Of a DNA stretch of 64,000 bases, positions 14,517 through 23,727 are shown piece by piece (position 1 is the first letter of the stretch; every line of letters starts with the position of its first letter). This stretch comes from Citrobacter sp. On2M (lineage in GTDB: Bacteria; Pseudomonadota; Gammaproteobacteria; Enterobacterales; Enterobacteriaceae): positions 744,001 to 808,000 of the forward strand of contig NZ_WPCV01000005.1 in the NCBI RefSeq assembly GCF_018035235.1, given 5' to 3'. The notes beneath the pieces are model-generated. The model was not told the DNA's origin. It saw only the letters and a program-made list of their open reading frames with translations, and ran no database searches. The translations under genes were made by a program, and so were the position numbers.

Positions 14517-15950
14517 ATGAAGCAAGGTTTGCAACTCAGGCTTAGCCAACAACTGGCGATGACGCCTCAGCTACAACAGGCTATCCGTCTGTTGCAGCTG
14601 TCCACGCTGGAACTTCAGCAAGAACTTCAGCAAGCGCTGGAAAGTAACCCACTGCTCGAGCAAACCGATCTTCACGACGAAATTGATACCCAGGAAAAAC
14701 AGGACAGCGAATCACTCGACACTGCAGATGCTCTTGAACAAAAAGAGATGCCAGAAGAGCTGCCGCTTGACGCCAGCTGGGATGAAATTTACACCGCCGG
14801 TACGCCTTCGGGTACCAGCGGGGATTACATCGACGACGAACTGCCTGTGTATCAGGGTGAGACCACGCAATCGCTGCAGGATTACCTGATGTGGCAAGTG
14901 GAGCTGACCCCGTTCTCAGATACCGATCGCGCTATTGCGACATCCATTGTTGATGCGGTAGACGAAACCGGTTATCTCACTGTAACTCTGGACGATATTC
15001 TCGAAAGCATGGGCGATGACGACATCGGTATGGATGAAATCGAAGCCGTGCTTAAACGCGTTCAGCGTTTTGATCCCGTGGGCGTAGCGGCCAAAGATCT
15101 CCGCGACTGCTTACTGATCCAACTTTCACAGTTTGATAAAGCCACGCCGTGGCTGGAAGAAGCGTCCCTGATCATCAGCGATCACCTCGATCTGCTAGCC
15201 AACCATGACTTCCGCACGCTAATGCGCGTGACCCGACTGAAAGAAGAGGTGCTGAAAGAGGCCGTTAACCTTATTCAGTCTCTGGACCCAAGACCCGGGC
15301 AGTCTATCCAGACCGGTGAGCCAGAGTACGTCATTCCAGATGTACTGGTGCGTAAGCATAACGATCGCTGGGTGGTCGAACTCAACGGTGACAGCATTCC
15401 ACGGCTGCAGATTAACCAGCACTACGCCGCCATGTGCAACAGCGCGCGCAACGATGCCGACAGCCAGTTTATTCGTAGTAATCTGCAGGATGCGAAGTGG
15501 CTGATTAAAAGCCTGGAAAGCCGCAATGATACGCTGCTGCGCGTCAGCCGCTGCATCGTTGAACAGCAGCAAGCCTTCTTTGAGCAAGGCGAAGAGTTTA
15601 TGAAACCGATGGTGCTGGCGGATATCGCCCAGGCCGTCGAGATGCATGAATCGACCATTTCCCGAGTGACCACGCAAAAGTATCTGCACAGTCCGCGCGG
15701 CATTTTTGAATTGAAGTATTTCTTTTCCAGTCACGTTAACACTGAAGGCGGAGGCGAAGCCTCATCCACGGCGATCCGTGCGCTGGTGAAGAAATTAATT
15801 GCTGCGGAAAACCCCGCGAAACCGCTGAGCGACAGCAAGTTAACCTCTATGTTGTCAGAACAGGGTATCATGGTGGCACGCCGCACCGTTGCGAAGTACC
15901 GAGAGTCTTTATCCATTCCGCCGTCTAACCAGCGCAAACAGCTGGTCTGA
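14517..15950 (+). CDS. rpoN: RNA polymerase sigma-54 factor
   Basis: RpoN directs RNA polymerase to -24/-12 promoters that need AAA+ activators, chiefly nitrogen and stress genes. The start [12 protein letters not shown] gives 477 residues, as in E. coli. Order: glutamine-rich activator-interacting region I (1-50), acidic region II (about 50-115), core-binding region III, and a DNA-binding part ending with the RpoN box [10 protein letters not shown] near 454. It is followed by hpf and the PTS-Ntr genes. Confidence 0.98.
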   Translation: MKQGLQLRLSQQLAMTPQLQQAIRLLQLSTLELQQELQQALESNPLLEQTDLHDEIDTQEKQDSESLDTADALEQKEMPEELPLDASWDEIYTAGTPSGTSGDYIDDELPVYQGETTQSLQDYLMWQVELTPFSDTDRAIATSIVDAVDETGYLTVTLDDILESMGDDDIGMDEIEAVLKRVQRFDPVGVAAKDLRDCLLIQLSQFDKATPWLEEASLIISDHLDLLANHDFRTLMRVTRLKEEVLKEAVNLIQSLDPRPGQSIQTGEPEYVIPDVLVRKHNDRWVVELNGDSIPRLQINQHYAAMCNSARNDADSQFIRSNLQDAKWLIKSLESRNDTLLRVSRCIVEQQQAFFEQGEEFMKPMVLADIAQAVEMHESTISRVTTQKYLHSPRGIFELKYFFSSHVNTEGGGEASSTAIRALVKKLIAAENPAKPLSDSKLTSMLSEQGIMVARRTVAKYRESLSIPPSNQRKQLV

Positions 15951-15972
15951 CCCAACCGATAAGGAAGACACT

Positions 15973-16260
15973 ATGCAGCTCAACATCACTGGAAACAACG
16001 TCGAAATCACGGAAGCCCTGCGCGATTTTGTTAATACAAAATTCGCCAAGCTCGAACAATATTTCGACCGGATTAATCAGGTCTATATTGTGTTGAAAGT
16101 GGAGAAGGTTACACATATCTCGGACGCAACACTGCATGTGAACGGTGGCGAAATTCATGCCAGTGCGGAAGGTCAGGATATGTACGCCGCCATTGACGGT
16201 TTAATTGATAAACTGGCTCGGCAATTAACAAAACATAAAGATAAACTGAAACAGCACTAA
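15973..16260 (+). CDS. hpf: Ribosome hibernation-promoting factor Hpf
   Basis: The start MQLNITGNNVEIT gives 95 residues, the short HPF form of gammaproteobacteria. It binds the 30S decoding region and, with RMF, forms inactive 100S ribosomes in stationary phase. The beta-alpha fold and the basic C-terminus (KHKDKLKQH) are intact. It lies 22 bases after rpoN. A perfect hairpin separates it from ptsN. Confidence 0.96.
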   Translation: MQLNITGNNVEITEALRDFVNTKFAKLEQYFDRINQVYIVLKVEKVTHISDATLHVNGGEIHASAEGQDMYAAIDGLIDKLARQLTKHKDKLKQH

Positions 16261-16289
16261 CTTGTCCGGGCAGTTAGCGGGTGCAGGAC

Positions 16290-16314
16290 GGCCTGTTGTG
16301 TAGCACAACAGGCC
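16290..16314 (+). terminator. Hairpin between hpf and ptsN (attenuator or processing site)
   Basis: GGCCTGTTGTG and CACAACAGGCC form a perfect 11-bp stem with a three-base loop. It is followed by ATTTGT rather than a U run, so I expect at most partial termination or a stability/processing role. Confidence 0.55.
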
Positions 16315-16343
16315 ATTTGTACAGTTAGCGCTTAGGTGAAATT

Positions 16344-16835
16344 ATGACAAATAACGATACGACTCTACAACTGAGCAATGTTCTTAACCAGGAATGTACA
16401 CGCGCGGCAGTTCACTGCCAAAGCAAGAAACGCGCACTGGAAATCATCAGTGAACTGGCGGCAAAGCAGCTCAGCTTGCCTTCTCAGTTGGTATTTGAAG
16501 CTATTTTAACGCGTGAAAAAATGGGTAGTACCGGCATCGGGAATGGTATTGCTATCCCGCACGGAAAGCTGGAAGAAGACACGATGCGCGCAGTGGGCGT
16601 GTTTGTGCAACTTGAAACGCCTATCGCTTTTGACGCCATCGATAATCAACCCGTCGATCTGCTTTTCGCTCTGCTGGTACCGGCGGACCAAACCAAGACG
16701 CATTTGCATACGTTGTCACTGGTCGCCAAACGTCTGGCAGATAAAACAATCTGCCGTCGCCTGCGCGCCGCACAGAGTGACCAGGAGTTGTATCAAATCA
16801 TCACGGACACCGAAGGTGGACAGGATGAAGCATAA
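16344..16835 (+). CDS. ptsN: Nitrogen-PTS phosphocarrier EIIA-Ntr
   Basis: The 163-residue EIIA of the fructose type carries phosphoryl groups from NPr and regulates potassium transport and other targets. The phosphorylation site is His73 in IAIPHGKLEED. No EIIB or EIIC domain is attached, typical of a regulatory PTS branch. It is followed by rapZ and npr. Confidence 0.97.
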   Translation: MTNNDTTLQLSNVLNQECTRAAVHCQSKKRALEIISELAAKQLSLPSQLVFEAILTREKMGSTGIGNGIAIPHGKLEEDTMRAVGVFVQLETPIAFDAIDNQPVDLLFALLVPADQTKTHLHTLSLVAKRLADKTICRRLRAAQSDQELYQIITDTEGGQDEA

Positions 16836-16880
16836 CAGCCCAATGGCATCCTTTTTTGTCGTTGTGAGGAGAAACAGTAC

Positions 16881-17735
16881 ATGGTACTGATGATCGTCAG
16901 CGGTCGTTCGGGGTCAGGCAAATCTGTCGCCTTGCGTGCGCTGGAAGATATGGGTTTTTACTGCGTGGATAACCTTCCCGTAGTGCTGTTGCCCGATCTG
17001 GCTCGTACTCTGGCCGATCGCCAGATTTCTGCAGCCGTCAGCATTGATGTGCGCAACATGCCTGAGTCCCCGGAGATTTTCGAGCAGGCAATGAACAATC
17101 TGCCTGAAGGCTTCTCACCACAGCTGCTGTTCCTTGACGCCGATCGGAACACCCTGATTCGTCGCTACAGCGACACGCGTCGCCTGCACCCACTCTCCAG
17201 CAAGAACTTATCTCTGGAAAGCGCTATCGATAAGGAAAGCGACCTGCTGGAGCCCTTGCGCTCTCGCGCTGACCTGATCGTTGATACCTCCGAAATGTCC
17301 GTGCACGAACTGGCGGAAATGTTGCGTACCCGACTGCTGGGCAAACGCGAACGCGAATTGACGATGGTATTCGAATCCTTTGGTTTCAAACACGGCATTC
17401 CCATTGACGCGGATTACGTGTTTGACGTGCGTTTCCTGCCTAACCCACACTGGGATCCGAAGCTGCGCCCGATGACCGGTCTTGACCGACCCGTCGCCGC
17501 CTTCCTCGACAGGCACACAGAAGTACACAATTTTATCTACCAGACGCGCAGCTATCTTGAGCTATGGTTACCCATGCTGGAAACCAACAACCGCAGCTAC
17601 CTCACCGTAGCCATCGGCTGTACCGGCGGGAAACACCGTTCGGTGTATATTGCAGAGCAGCTGGCAGACTATTTCCGCTCACGCGGTAAAAACGTGCAGT
17701 CACGCCATCGTACGCTGGAAAAACGTAAATCATGA
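16881..17735 (+). CDS. rapZ: RNase adapter protein RapZ
   Basis: RapZ binds the sRNAs GlmZ and GlmY and presents GlmZ to RNase E, linking glucosamine-6-phosphate levels to glmS expression. The 284-residue protein has an N-terminal P-loop (SGRSGSGKS near 7-15) and a C-terminal domain with [10 protein letters not shown], then a basic tail (HRTLEKRKS) used for RNA binding. It overlaps npr by ATGA. Confidence 0.97.
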   Translation: MVLMIVSGRSGSGKSVALRALEDMGFYCVDNLPVVLLPDLARTLADRQISAAVSIDVRNMPESPEIFEQAMNNLPEGFSPQLLFLDADRNTLIRRYSDTRRLHPLSSKNLSLESAIDKESDLLEPLRSRADLIVDTSEMSVHELAEMLRTRLLGKRERELTMVFESFGFKHGIPIDADYVFDVRFLPNPHWDPKLRPMTGLDRPVAAFLDRHTEVHNFIYQTRSYLELWLPMLETNNRSYLTVAIGCTGGKHRSVYIAEQLADYFRSRGKNVQSRHRTLEKRKS

Positions 17736-18004
17736 CCGTGAAGCAAACTGTTGAAATCACGAACAAGCTGGGCATGCATGCCCGCCCAGCAATGAAACTG
17801 TTTGAACTGATGCAGGGCTTTGAAGCAGAAGTTTTGCTGCGTAATGATGAAGGAACGGAAGCCGAGGCAAACAGCGTTATCGCTCTGCTGATGCTGGATT
17901 CCGCTAAAGGGCGTCAGATTGAAGTCGAAGCCACGGGTCCACAGGAAGTTGAAGCCCTGGCAGCAGTAATTGCGCTATTTAATTCAGGGTTTGACGAAGA
18001 TTAG
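17732..18004 (+). CDS. npr: Phosphocarrier protein NPr
   Basis: This 90-residue HPr-like protein passes phosphate from EI-Ntr to EIIA-Ntr. The active His16 lies in [11 protein letters not shown] and the regulatory-region serine in [11 protein letters not shown]. It is the last gene of the rpoN cluster. A REP follows and then mtgA in the opposite direction. Confidence 0.97.
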   Translation: MTVKQTVEITNKLGMHARPAMKLFELMQGFEAEVLLRNDEGTEAEANSVIALLMLDSAKGRQIEVEATGPQEVEALAAVIALFNSGFDED

Positions 18005-18040
18005 TCGAGTGCAGAGTTACCGTTTCAGCACCTGGCCAAT

Positions 18041-18075
18041 AGGCCGGATAAGGCGTTTAAGCCCTCTTCCGGCAA
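18041..18075. repeat. REP palindrome between npr and mtgA
   Basis: AGGCCGGATAAGGCG..CTCTTCCGGCAA is a REP-type palindrome in the 79-bp gap between the two convergent genes. No U-tract terminator is evident there, so the REP may serve as the boundary. Confidence 0.75.
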
Positions 18076-18083
18076 TAACCCCG

Positions 18084-18803
18084 CTAATACAGCTTATTTT
18101 CCCGCATGAACGACTCACCGCCTAACTGGCGCATTTGGCGCATAATCCACGCCTGACGGCTACGCACATAACCAGAAGGCGCATTCGCCTTAAAACGCAA
18201 AGGATTGGGCAATACCGCCGCCAACAAGGCCGCTTCAGACAGACTCAACCGACTGGCTGGCTTATGGAAATAGCGCTGCGCCGCCGCCTCCACGCCGAAA
18301 ACCCCATCGCCAAACTCAGCAATGTTCAGGTAAACGGTCAGAATACGTTTCTTGCTCCAGACGGTTTCCATACCCAGCGTAAGCCCGGCTTCGAGGCCTT
18401 TACGCACCCAGCTACGCCCATCCCACAGAAAGAGGTTTTTTGCCGTCTGTTGCGATAAGGTCGACGCCCCGCGGATACGGTTTTCATTACGTTCGTTGTG
18501 CGCCAGCGCTTTCTCTATGGCGGAGACATCGAATCCCCAGTGCTCGGGAAACTTCTGGTCCTCTGCGGCAATGACAGCCAGTCCCATCCACACAGAGATC
18601 TCATCCATGCTCACCCAGTCCGAGTGCGCCACATAACCAAAATCACCGGACAGCCATGCGCCCAGTTGCCGTTCAACCATTACCGCAGAGAAAGGTACAG
18701 GCATCACGCTGAAAAGTGCGATGCCCCCGCCCCAGAATACGGCGAGGACAATGACCGCCCGCAGAAAGATACGTCGCAGAAAGGCGGTAACTCCTTTTTT
18801 CAT
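18084..18803 (-). CDS. mtgA: Monofunctional peptidoglycan glycosyltransferase MtgA
   Basis: The 239-residue GT51 enzyme polymerises lipid II into glycan strands. One membrane anchor (about 13-35) is followed by the glycosyltransferase domain with catalytic glutamate in [12 protein letters not shown] and the second motif [16 protein letters not shown]. It lacks a transpeptidase domain. Its ATG overlaps the elbB stop (ATGA). E. coli MtgA has 242 residues. Confidence 0.96.
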   Translation of the reverse strand: MKKGVTAFLRRIFLRAVIVLAVFWGGGIALFSVMPVPFSAVMVERQLGAWLSGDFGYVAHSDWVSMDEISVWMGLAVIAAEDQKFPEHWGFDVSAIEKALAHNERNENRIRGASTLSQQTAKNLFLWDGRSWVRKGLEAGLTLGMETVWSKKRILTVYLNIAEFGDGVFGVEAAAQRYFHKPASRLSLSEAALLAAVLPNPLRFKANAPSGYVRSRQAWIMRQMRQLGGESFMRENKLY

Positions 18804-19453
18804 TCAGCCAGTACCAGAACACGCGAGACCAGTTTCTCGATACCGCTCGCGGCTTGAGCGATGTCCTGTGCCAGCATATAGGCGGGCGTGGTGACAATTT
18901 TGTTGTCTTCATCGACGACAATGTCATCAACCGGACACGGAACATGTTCAGCGCCCATTTCTTCCAGCACCTCTGCCGTATCGATATCAGTACCGATGGT
19001 CAGACGCAGCGGGAAGTCAAAAATTTTAGGTAACATGGCGGGCGCAATACACATAAAACCCAGCGGCTTACCCGCCTGATGCATGGCCACCGCCAGCGCG
19101 GCTAAGTCGCTATCAACCCGGCAATCGCTGCCCTGGCTGGCAAAATTGCTCAGATTTTTGGCCGCGCCAAACCCACCTGGCACTATCAACGCGTCCAGTT
19201 CCGTTGAGACTGCCTGAGCGAGAGGGCGGATATCACCACGTGTTATACGTGCGGCTTCAATCAGCACATTTCGCGTTTCCTGCATCGGCTCGCCGGTCAG
19301 ATGATTAATCACATCCGCTTGTTGTTTATCCGGAGCAAAGCAGACGGCTTGTGCGCCGTTGCGGGCAATGGCCAGAAGCGTGAGAACAGTTTCATGGATC
19401 TCTGCACCGTCGTACACGCCGCATCCGCTGAGGACTACACCCACTTTTTTCAT
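18800..19453 (-). CDS. elbB: DJ-1/PfpI-family glyoxalase ElbB
   Basis: The 217-residue class I glutamine-amidotransferase-like protein has the nucleophile-elbow cysteine in [10 protein letters not shown]. The E. coli protein has been reported to have weak glyoxalase III activity and was linked to isoprenoid production; its main role is unclear. It is translationally coupled to mtgA and divergent from arcZ. Confidence 0.92.
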   Translation of the reverse strand: MKKVGVVLSGCGVYDGAEIHETVLTLLAIARNGAQAVCFAPDKQQADVINHLTGEPMQETRNVLIEAARITRGDIRPLAQAVSTELDALIVPGGFGAAKNLSNFASQGSDCRVDSDLAALAVAMHQAGKPLGFMCIAPAMLPKIFDFPLRLTIGTDIDTAEVLEEMGAEHVPCPVDDIVVDEDNKIVTTPAYMLAQDIAQAASGIEKLVSRVLVLAE

Positions 19454-19570
19454 CGTGATACTCCTTTCTCAACTGGCTGAAACATATTAGTTATTATGAT
19501 TTAAATGCTACGCTTCACACATTTAACTGATTCATGTAACAAATTATTTAAGATTTGCTATCTTAACTGC

Positions 19571-19692
19571 GTGCGGCCTGAGAATTAGGGCTGCGCCCTT
19601 GTAAACAATGATAATAATTTACGGCGCAGCCACGATTTCCCTGGTGTTGGCGCAGTATTCGCGCACCCCGGTCAAGCCGGGGTCATTTTTTT
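19571..19692 (+). ncRNA. arcZ: Hfq-dependent small RNA ArcZ (RyhA/SraH)
   Basis: The position between elbB and arcB on the strand opposite arcB, the start GTGCGGCCTG and the 3' region CTGGTGTTGGCGCAG match E. coli ArcZ as I remember it. ArcZ is cleaved by RNase E to a short 3' form that activates rpoS and represses flhDC and others; its transcription is repressed by ArcA-P, and it feeds back on arcB. An extended -10 (TGCTATCTT, 19556-19564) sits seven bases upstream. The terminator is CCCCGGTCAAGCCGGGG plus eight T's, and it overlaps the arcB 3' end. Confidence 0.93.
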
Positions 19693-22019
19693 TCCACGCT
19701 CGCCACCCAGGCTTTTAATACTGCCACGTCGTGCTGCCACTCCTGCTTCATCTCTTCAATCCATTCAGCAACGTTATCTTCCCAAGCAGGGAGATCCGGC
19801 GACTGGATTTGCTGAGCTAACTGTTGCAAGTGGCGCAGTCCCACTGAACCTGCCGCACCTTTAATTTTATGGCCTTCCTCAACCACGCCTTTTTTGTCAC
19901 GTGCGGTCAGATTGGATTCCAGCACGCTCAAATATCCCGGCATCATCTTCTCAAACACCGCCAGCCCGTCGGTAATTAACTTCGGTCCCACCAGCTCGAG
20001 GTATTGTTCCAACATAGGAATATCTAACAGCGCTTGCGATTTACTGCTCTCTTCAGATGTCACAGTGCTCTCCTCTTTGTTTCGGGTATCCCAGTATTTT
20101 TTGATCATGGCGGTTAACGCCGGAACCGACAGCGGCTTACTCAGCACGTCGTCCATTCCCGCGTCCAGATACTCTTTTTTATCTTTCAGGACGTTGGCGG
20201 TGAGCGCAACCAGCGGCGGCAGATCCTCACGTGGGTATTTTTGCGTCAGCTCGCGCGAGATATCCAGGCCGGTCATATCCGGTAGCTGAATATCCAGTAA
20301 CACCAGGTCATATTCGCCCGGCGTGAACATTTCCAGCGCGGCTTTCCCGGTCATGGCGACATCGACACTGTTGCCCAGTTTTTCCAGCACAGAACGCGCG
20401 ACAATAACGTTCAGTTCAATGTCTTCCACCAGCAGCACATTCAGGGCTGGCAGCGGCATGTCATCGTCTTCAAAAGCGTCTTCTATCTCTTCCGCTACCG
20501 CAGGCGCATGCACGGTCAGCGTAAAGATCGAGCCTTTGCCAGCCTGGCTGGAGACCGTAATATCACCGCCCATATTTTTCGCCAGACGCTTCGATACGGC
20601 CAGTCCAATCCCGGTTCCCGTTGCCGGTTTGCCACCGTTGCTGTCCTTCACCTGATAATACATGGCGAAGATTTTATCCTGCTCATCCTGCGGAATGCCG
20701 ATCCCAGAATCTTCAACCTCGAAATGCAGCATATCGCCCTGGTCATAGCGCGCCCTTACGGTCACCTGCCCCTGCTGTGTAAACTTCACGGCGTTGCTTA
20801 TCAGATTCCACAGAATCTGGCGCAAACGCGTGCCGTCGGTAATGACCTTATGCGGTAGCGGTAACGTTGGCTCAAGTACAAAACGCAGCCCTTTTTGCTG
20901 CGCCTGCAGGCCAGAGAGGTTTTCCAGATCCGCCATAAAACTGGTGAAGTCAACAGGTTGGTTATCGAGCTGGACTTTACGTCGCTCCATCTTGTCCATG
21001 TCAATGATATCGTTGAAAATATTTCCAAGCGTCACGGCAGAGACATGAATGGTTTTCAGGTATTTTTCCTGCTCAGCAGTCAGGTCCGTATCCAACAGGA
21101 TCCGGCTTAAGCCGACAATACCGTTAAGCGGGGTGCGCAGCTCGTGGCTGATGGTGGAAATGAAGGTGGTCTTATCACGGCTGGCACGTTCAAGTGCGTC
21201 CTGATAACGCTTACGCTCGGTAATATCTCGCCCAAAGCCCATCAGGCCATGTCGCTTACCTACGCGGTCATAGTACGGCACTTTACGAATTTCAAAGCAG
21301 GCTTTGCGCCCGTCCGGGTAGTCCAGCCATTGTTCGTAGGTGAGCGAGACGTTATGACGGAATACCTTCTCGTCGGTTTCAATTACCTTTTCAGCCGCCT
21401 CAGGGGAGTAAACATCAGCCGGTTTTAAATGCACCAGTTGCTTTTCGCTCTTGCCGGTCAGCAGTTCCATGGCACGGTTACAGCCGGAAAATTCTTTATC
21501 TTCATTACGATAAAAAACCAGATCCGGCGAGGCATCAAGGAAAGAGCGTAGAAAGGAAGACTGTTGCTCGAGCTGGATCTGCGCTTCTTCGCGCTCTTTG
21601 ATTTCAACCTTCAGTTGCTCGAACGTATCCTGGCGCTCCGCTTCGGCTTTTTCGCGCTCAACAATTTCCTGATTGAGCTGGGCAATATTATCTTTCAACT
21701 GCACATTGAGCTTGAGATCGCGCTCGCGCATCTCTTCCAGCTTTTGGACCAGTCGTGACAAGCGTTGTCGGGACTCTTCGAGTTGCTCCACCACCACTGA
21801 CAGGAAGTAGACAGCCCAAGGGGTAATTAACAGACCAAAAAAGATAGAACGGATAACATCAATACTTTCTACCTGACCATGCAGCACCATGGTGACAGCC
21901 ATCTGCACCACAATTGCCAACACGACCAGAGCCAGCGCTAATAGCAGCGAAAAGCGCACCAGACCCAACTTCATCATCAGGTCGACGTAATATTGCGCCA
22001 GCATACGGATTTGCTTCAT
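19683..22019 (-). CDS. arcB: Aerobic respiration control hybrid sensor kinase ArcB
   Basis: ArcB senses the quinone redox state and phosphorylates ArcA. The start MKQIRMLAQYYVD gives 778 residues, as in E. coli. Order: two membrane segments (about 22-45 and 57-77), coiled coil (about 80-150), PAS (about 155-275), HisKA with His292 in ISHELRTPLNG, ATPase with NLISNAVKFT and DSGIGIP, receiver with Asp576 in LVLLDIQLPD, and HPt with His717 in GHKIKGAAGS. All phosphorelay residues are intact. Its 3' end overlaps the arcZ terminator. Confidence 0.98.
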   Translation of the reverse strand: MKQIRMLAQYYVDLMMKLGLVRFSLLLALALVVLAIVVQMAVTMVLHGQVESIDVIRSIFFGLLITPWAVYFLSVVVEQLEESRQRLSRLVQKLEEMRERDLKLNVQLKDNIAQLNQEIVEREKAEAERQDTFEQLKVEIKEREEAQIQLEQQSSFLRSFLDASPDLVFYRNEDKEFSGCNRAMELLTGKSEKQLVHLKPADVYSPEAAEKVIETDEKVFRHNVSLTYEQWLDYPDGRKACFEIRKVPYYDRVGKRHGLMGFGRDITERKRYQDALERASRDKTTFISTISHELRTPLNGIVGLSRILLDTDLTAEQEKYLKTIHVSAVTLGNIFNDIIDMDKMERRKVQLDNQPVDFTSFMADLENLSGLQAQQKGLRFVLEPTLPLPHKVITDGTRLRQILWNLISNAVKFTQQGQVTVRARYDQGDMLHFEVEDSGIGIPQDEQDKIFAMYYQVKDSNGGKPATGTGIGLAVSKRLAKNMGGDITVSSQAGKGSIFTLTVHAPAVAEEIEDAFEDDDMPLPALNVLLVEDIELNVIVARSVLEKLGNSVDVAMTGKAALEMFTPGEYDLVLLDIQLPDMTGLDISRELTQKYPREDLPPLVALTANVLKDKKEYLDAGMDDVLSKPLSVPALTAMIKKYWDTRNKEESTVTSEESSKSQALLDIPMLEQYLELVGPKLITDGLAVFEKMMPGYLSVLESNLTARDKKGVVEEGHKIKGAAGSVGLRHLQQLAQQIQSPDLPAWEDNVAEWIEEMKQEWQHDVAVLKAWVASVEKK

Positions 22020-22113
22020 AGAGGGTTCCTTCACGACAACTTGGCACAATAATACTCAATTCTTGGCGTGACGTTTGAGAATGTGCAAGAAATGCGGGGT
22101 TTCCCTCATCACG

Positions 22114-23043
22114 CTACGCTGTTGGCGGGCTCCAGGGTCGTCCGAGAGCAGATCCCTGGACGCCATGTACGTTGAGATAACGATCCAGTTCAACCATCCC
22201 GGTCCAGCGATTTTCACACCACAGAGGTGCCAATAGTGTTGGGCGACGCGCGCTGGCGGAAATGCGATGATAAATCACCTCTGGCGGCGTATGGCGGATC
22301 ATCTCCCCGGCGGTAACCGTATAGTCGTCCAGTTCAATGCCGTTCAGCCGCCCCGCTTCCCAGGCTTTCGCCATCGTACTGCCTTTCACAATATGCAGCG
22401 GATGCAGCTTAATACCGTCGACTCCCGTCTCCACCACACGCTCCATGGTTTGCAGACATTCTGCCAGCCCTTCTCCCGGCAGACCCACAATCAGGTGCGA
22501 GCACACCTTCAGTCCGCGCTCGCGTGCCAGCCGCGTGGTGTTCTGGTAGCAGGCAAAATCATGGCCGCGGTTAATACGGTGCAGAGTTTTATCATGCGCG
22601 GTTTGCAGACCGAGCTCCAGCCATACCTCATAGCCCAGGTCTTTATACTCACAAAGCAGATCGAGTACCGCATCCGGTACACAGTCGGGGCGCGTGCCAA
22701 CACATAATCCGACGATGCTGGCCTGGCTGACGGCCTGTTGGTACATCGAACGCAGCACCTGTACTTCAGCAAAGGTGCTGGTATAGGCCTGGAAATAGGC
22801 CAGATAGCGTCTGGCGCGATTGACCAACTGCGCCTGATGCTCAAGCTGCTCGGCAATGGAATGATGCTGTTGAGCTTCATCGGCAAACGAGGCGACATTA
22901 CAGAAAGTACATCCGCCACGTCCGATGGTGCCATCACGATTTGGACAGCTAAAGCCGCCGTGCAGCGTGAGTTTATGAACCTTTTGTCCATAACGGCGAG
23001 AAAGATCCCCACCAAACATATTGACTAATTTCTGTAACTGCAT
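22114..23043 (-). CDS. yhcC: Radical SAM protein YhcC
   Basis: The start MQLQKLVNMFGGDL gives 309 residues, as in E. coli; the 45 codons before it are not family sequence. The iron-sulfur cysteines are spaced CPNRDGTIGRGGCTFC, typical of the YhcC/TIGR01212 group of radical SAM proteins related to Elp3. No reaction is established; RNA modification is a guess from the Elp3 resemblance. It is divergent from gltB. Confidence 0.9.
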   Translation of the reverse strand: MQLQKLVNMFGGDLSRRYGQKVHKLTLHGGFSCPNRDGTIGRGGCTFCNVASFADEAQQHHSIAEQLEHQAQLVNRARRYLAYFQAYTSTFAEVQVLRSMYQQAVSQASIVGLCVGTRPDCVPDAVLDLLCEYKDLGYEVWLELGLQTAHDKTLHRINRGHDFACYQNTTRLARERGLKVCSHLIVGLPGEGLAECLQTMERVVETGVDGIKLHPLHIVKGSTMAKAWEAGRLNGIELDDYTVTAGEMIRHTPPEVIYHRISASARRPTLLAPLWCENRWTGMVELDRYLNVHGVQGSALGRPWSPPTA

Positions 23044-23636
23044 AATCTGGTAGACCGCGCCTTGAAAAGAGGCCAAAGCCTGCCATTTTTTGCCCCAGTC
23101 GGCGATGACCTGGATCAATCGCCCTGGCGAGCCTTTATTTATTGCATAACAAATCAAAATAATTGAAATTCCATTCACTAAAAATCTAATTACTTTTCCT
23201 TATATTCAGCGGTTTTTTTTATCTTCTTATACTCTCAGCGTAAAAACAGTATCTTTAAGACGCCGAAACTTTATAAACCAGCATAAAATGCCAGACATCT
23301 CGATAAATAAAGGGAGGACGAGGGATATCAGGCCTTTCTGACAGTGAGACAGATCACACTTCCAAGAGTATTCCCCTCGGGTTAAATCAATGTAAAAAAT
23401 CCTTTTATTTCAACATTTTCATAAAGTTAATTGCCCTATAGCACATTTTTGCATAAATAAGATTGCCATTTGACCTGTGTGTGGATTCCCGATAACTTGG
23501 AAATCCGCTGGAAGCTTTCTGGATGAGCAGCCTGCTCATCATATTTATGCAGTTATTGAGATTCCCTCTGAAGCAAGTCCTCAAACTTGTTTGACCTGTG
23601 CGAAAAGGATAAAGAGGGCGAATGCGAGGTAAGCGT
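23044..23636. promoter_or_regulatory. Long divergent control region yhcC / gltB
   Basis: About 590 bp contain no recognisable gene. It is AT-rich near yhcC. In E. coli the gltBDF promoter is activated by Lrp and IHF over several hundred bases, and the length here fits that. I could not define individual binding sites with confidence. Confidence 0.6.
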
Positions 23637-23726
23637 ATGACACGCAAACCCCGTCGCCATGCTCTTGGTGTGCCCGTGCGCAACGGTCCAGATGGGGATC
23701 CCGCAGAGCCTGGGGAGGTTCACTGA
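23637..23726 (+). CDS. 29-codon upstream ORF ahead of gltB
   Basis: ATG 23637 follows GAGGT at 23626-23630 with suitable spacing. The peptide begins [17 protein letters not shown] and is basic, then becomes acidic before a TGA at 23724-23726, one base before the gltB ATG. It is in a different frame from gltB. Older E. coli gltB annotations, as I recall, start with this same basic sequence read into GltB. Here that cannot be an N-terminal extension, so it is either a leader peptide or the relic of one. Expression is not shown by sequence alone. Confidence 0.55.
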   Translation: MTRKPRRHALGVPVRNGPDGDPAEPGEVH

Positions 23727-23727
23727 T

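Noticed and set aside
23659-23727. A longer GltB start ([11 protein letters not shown]...)
   Set aside because: It has no ribosome-binding site and no similarity to GltB N-termini. ATG 23728 has GGGGAGG and gives the known 1486-residue length with Cys12 ready for processing.
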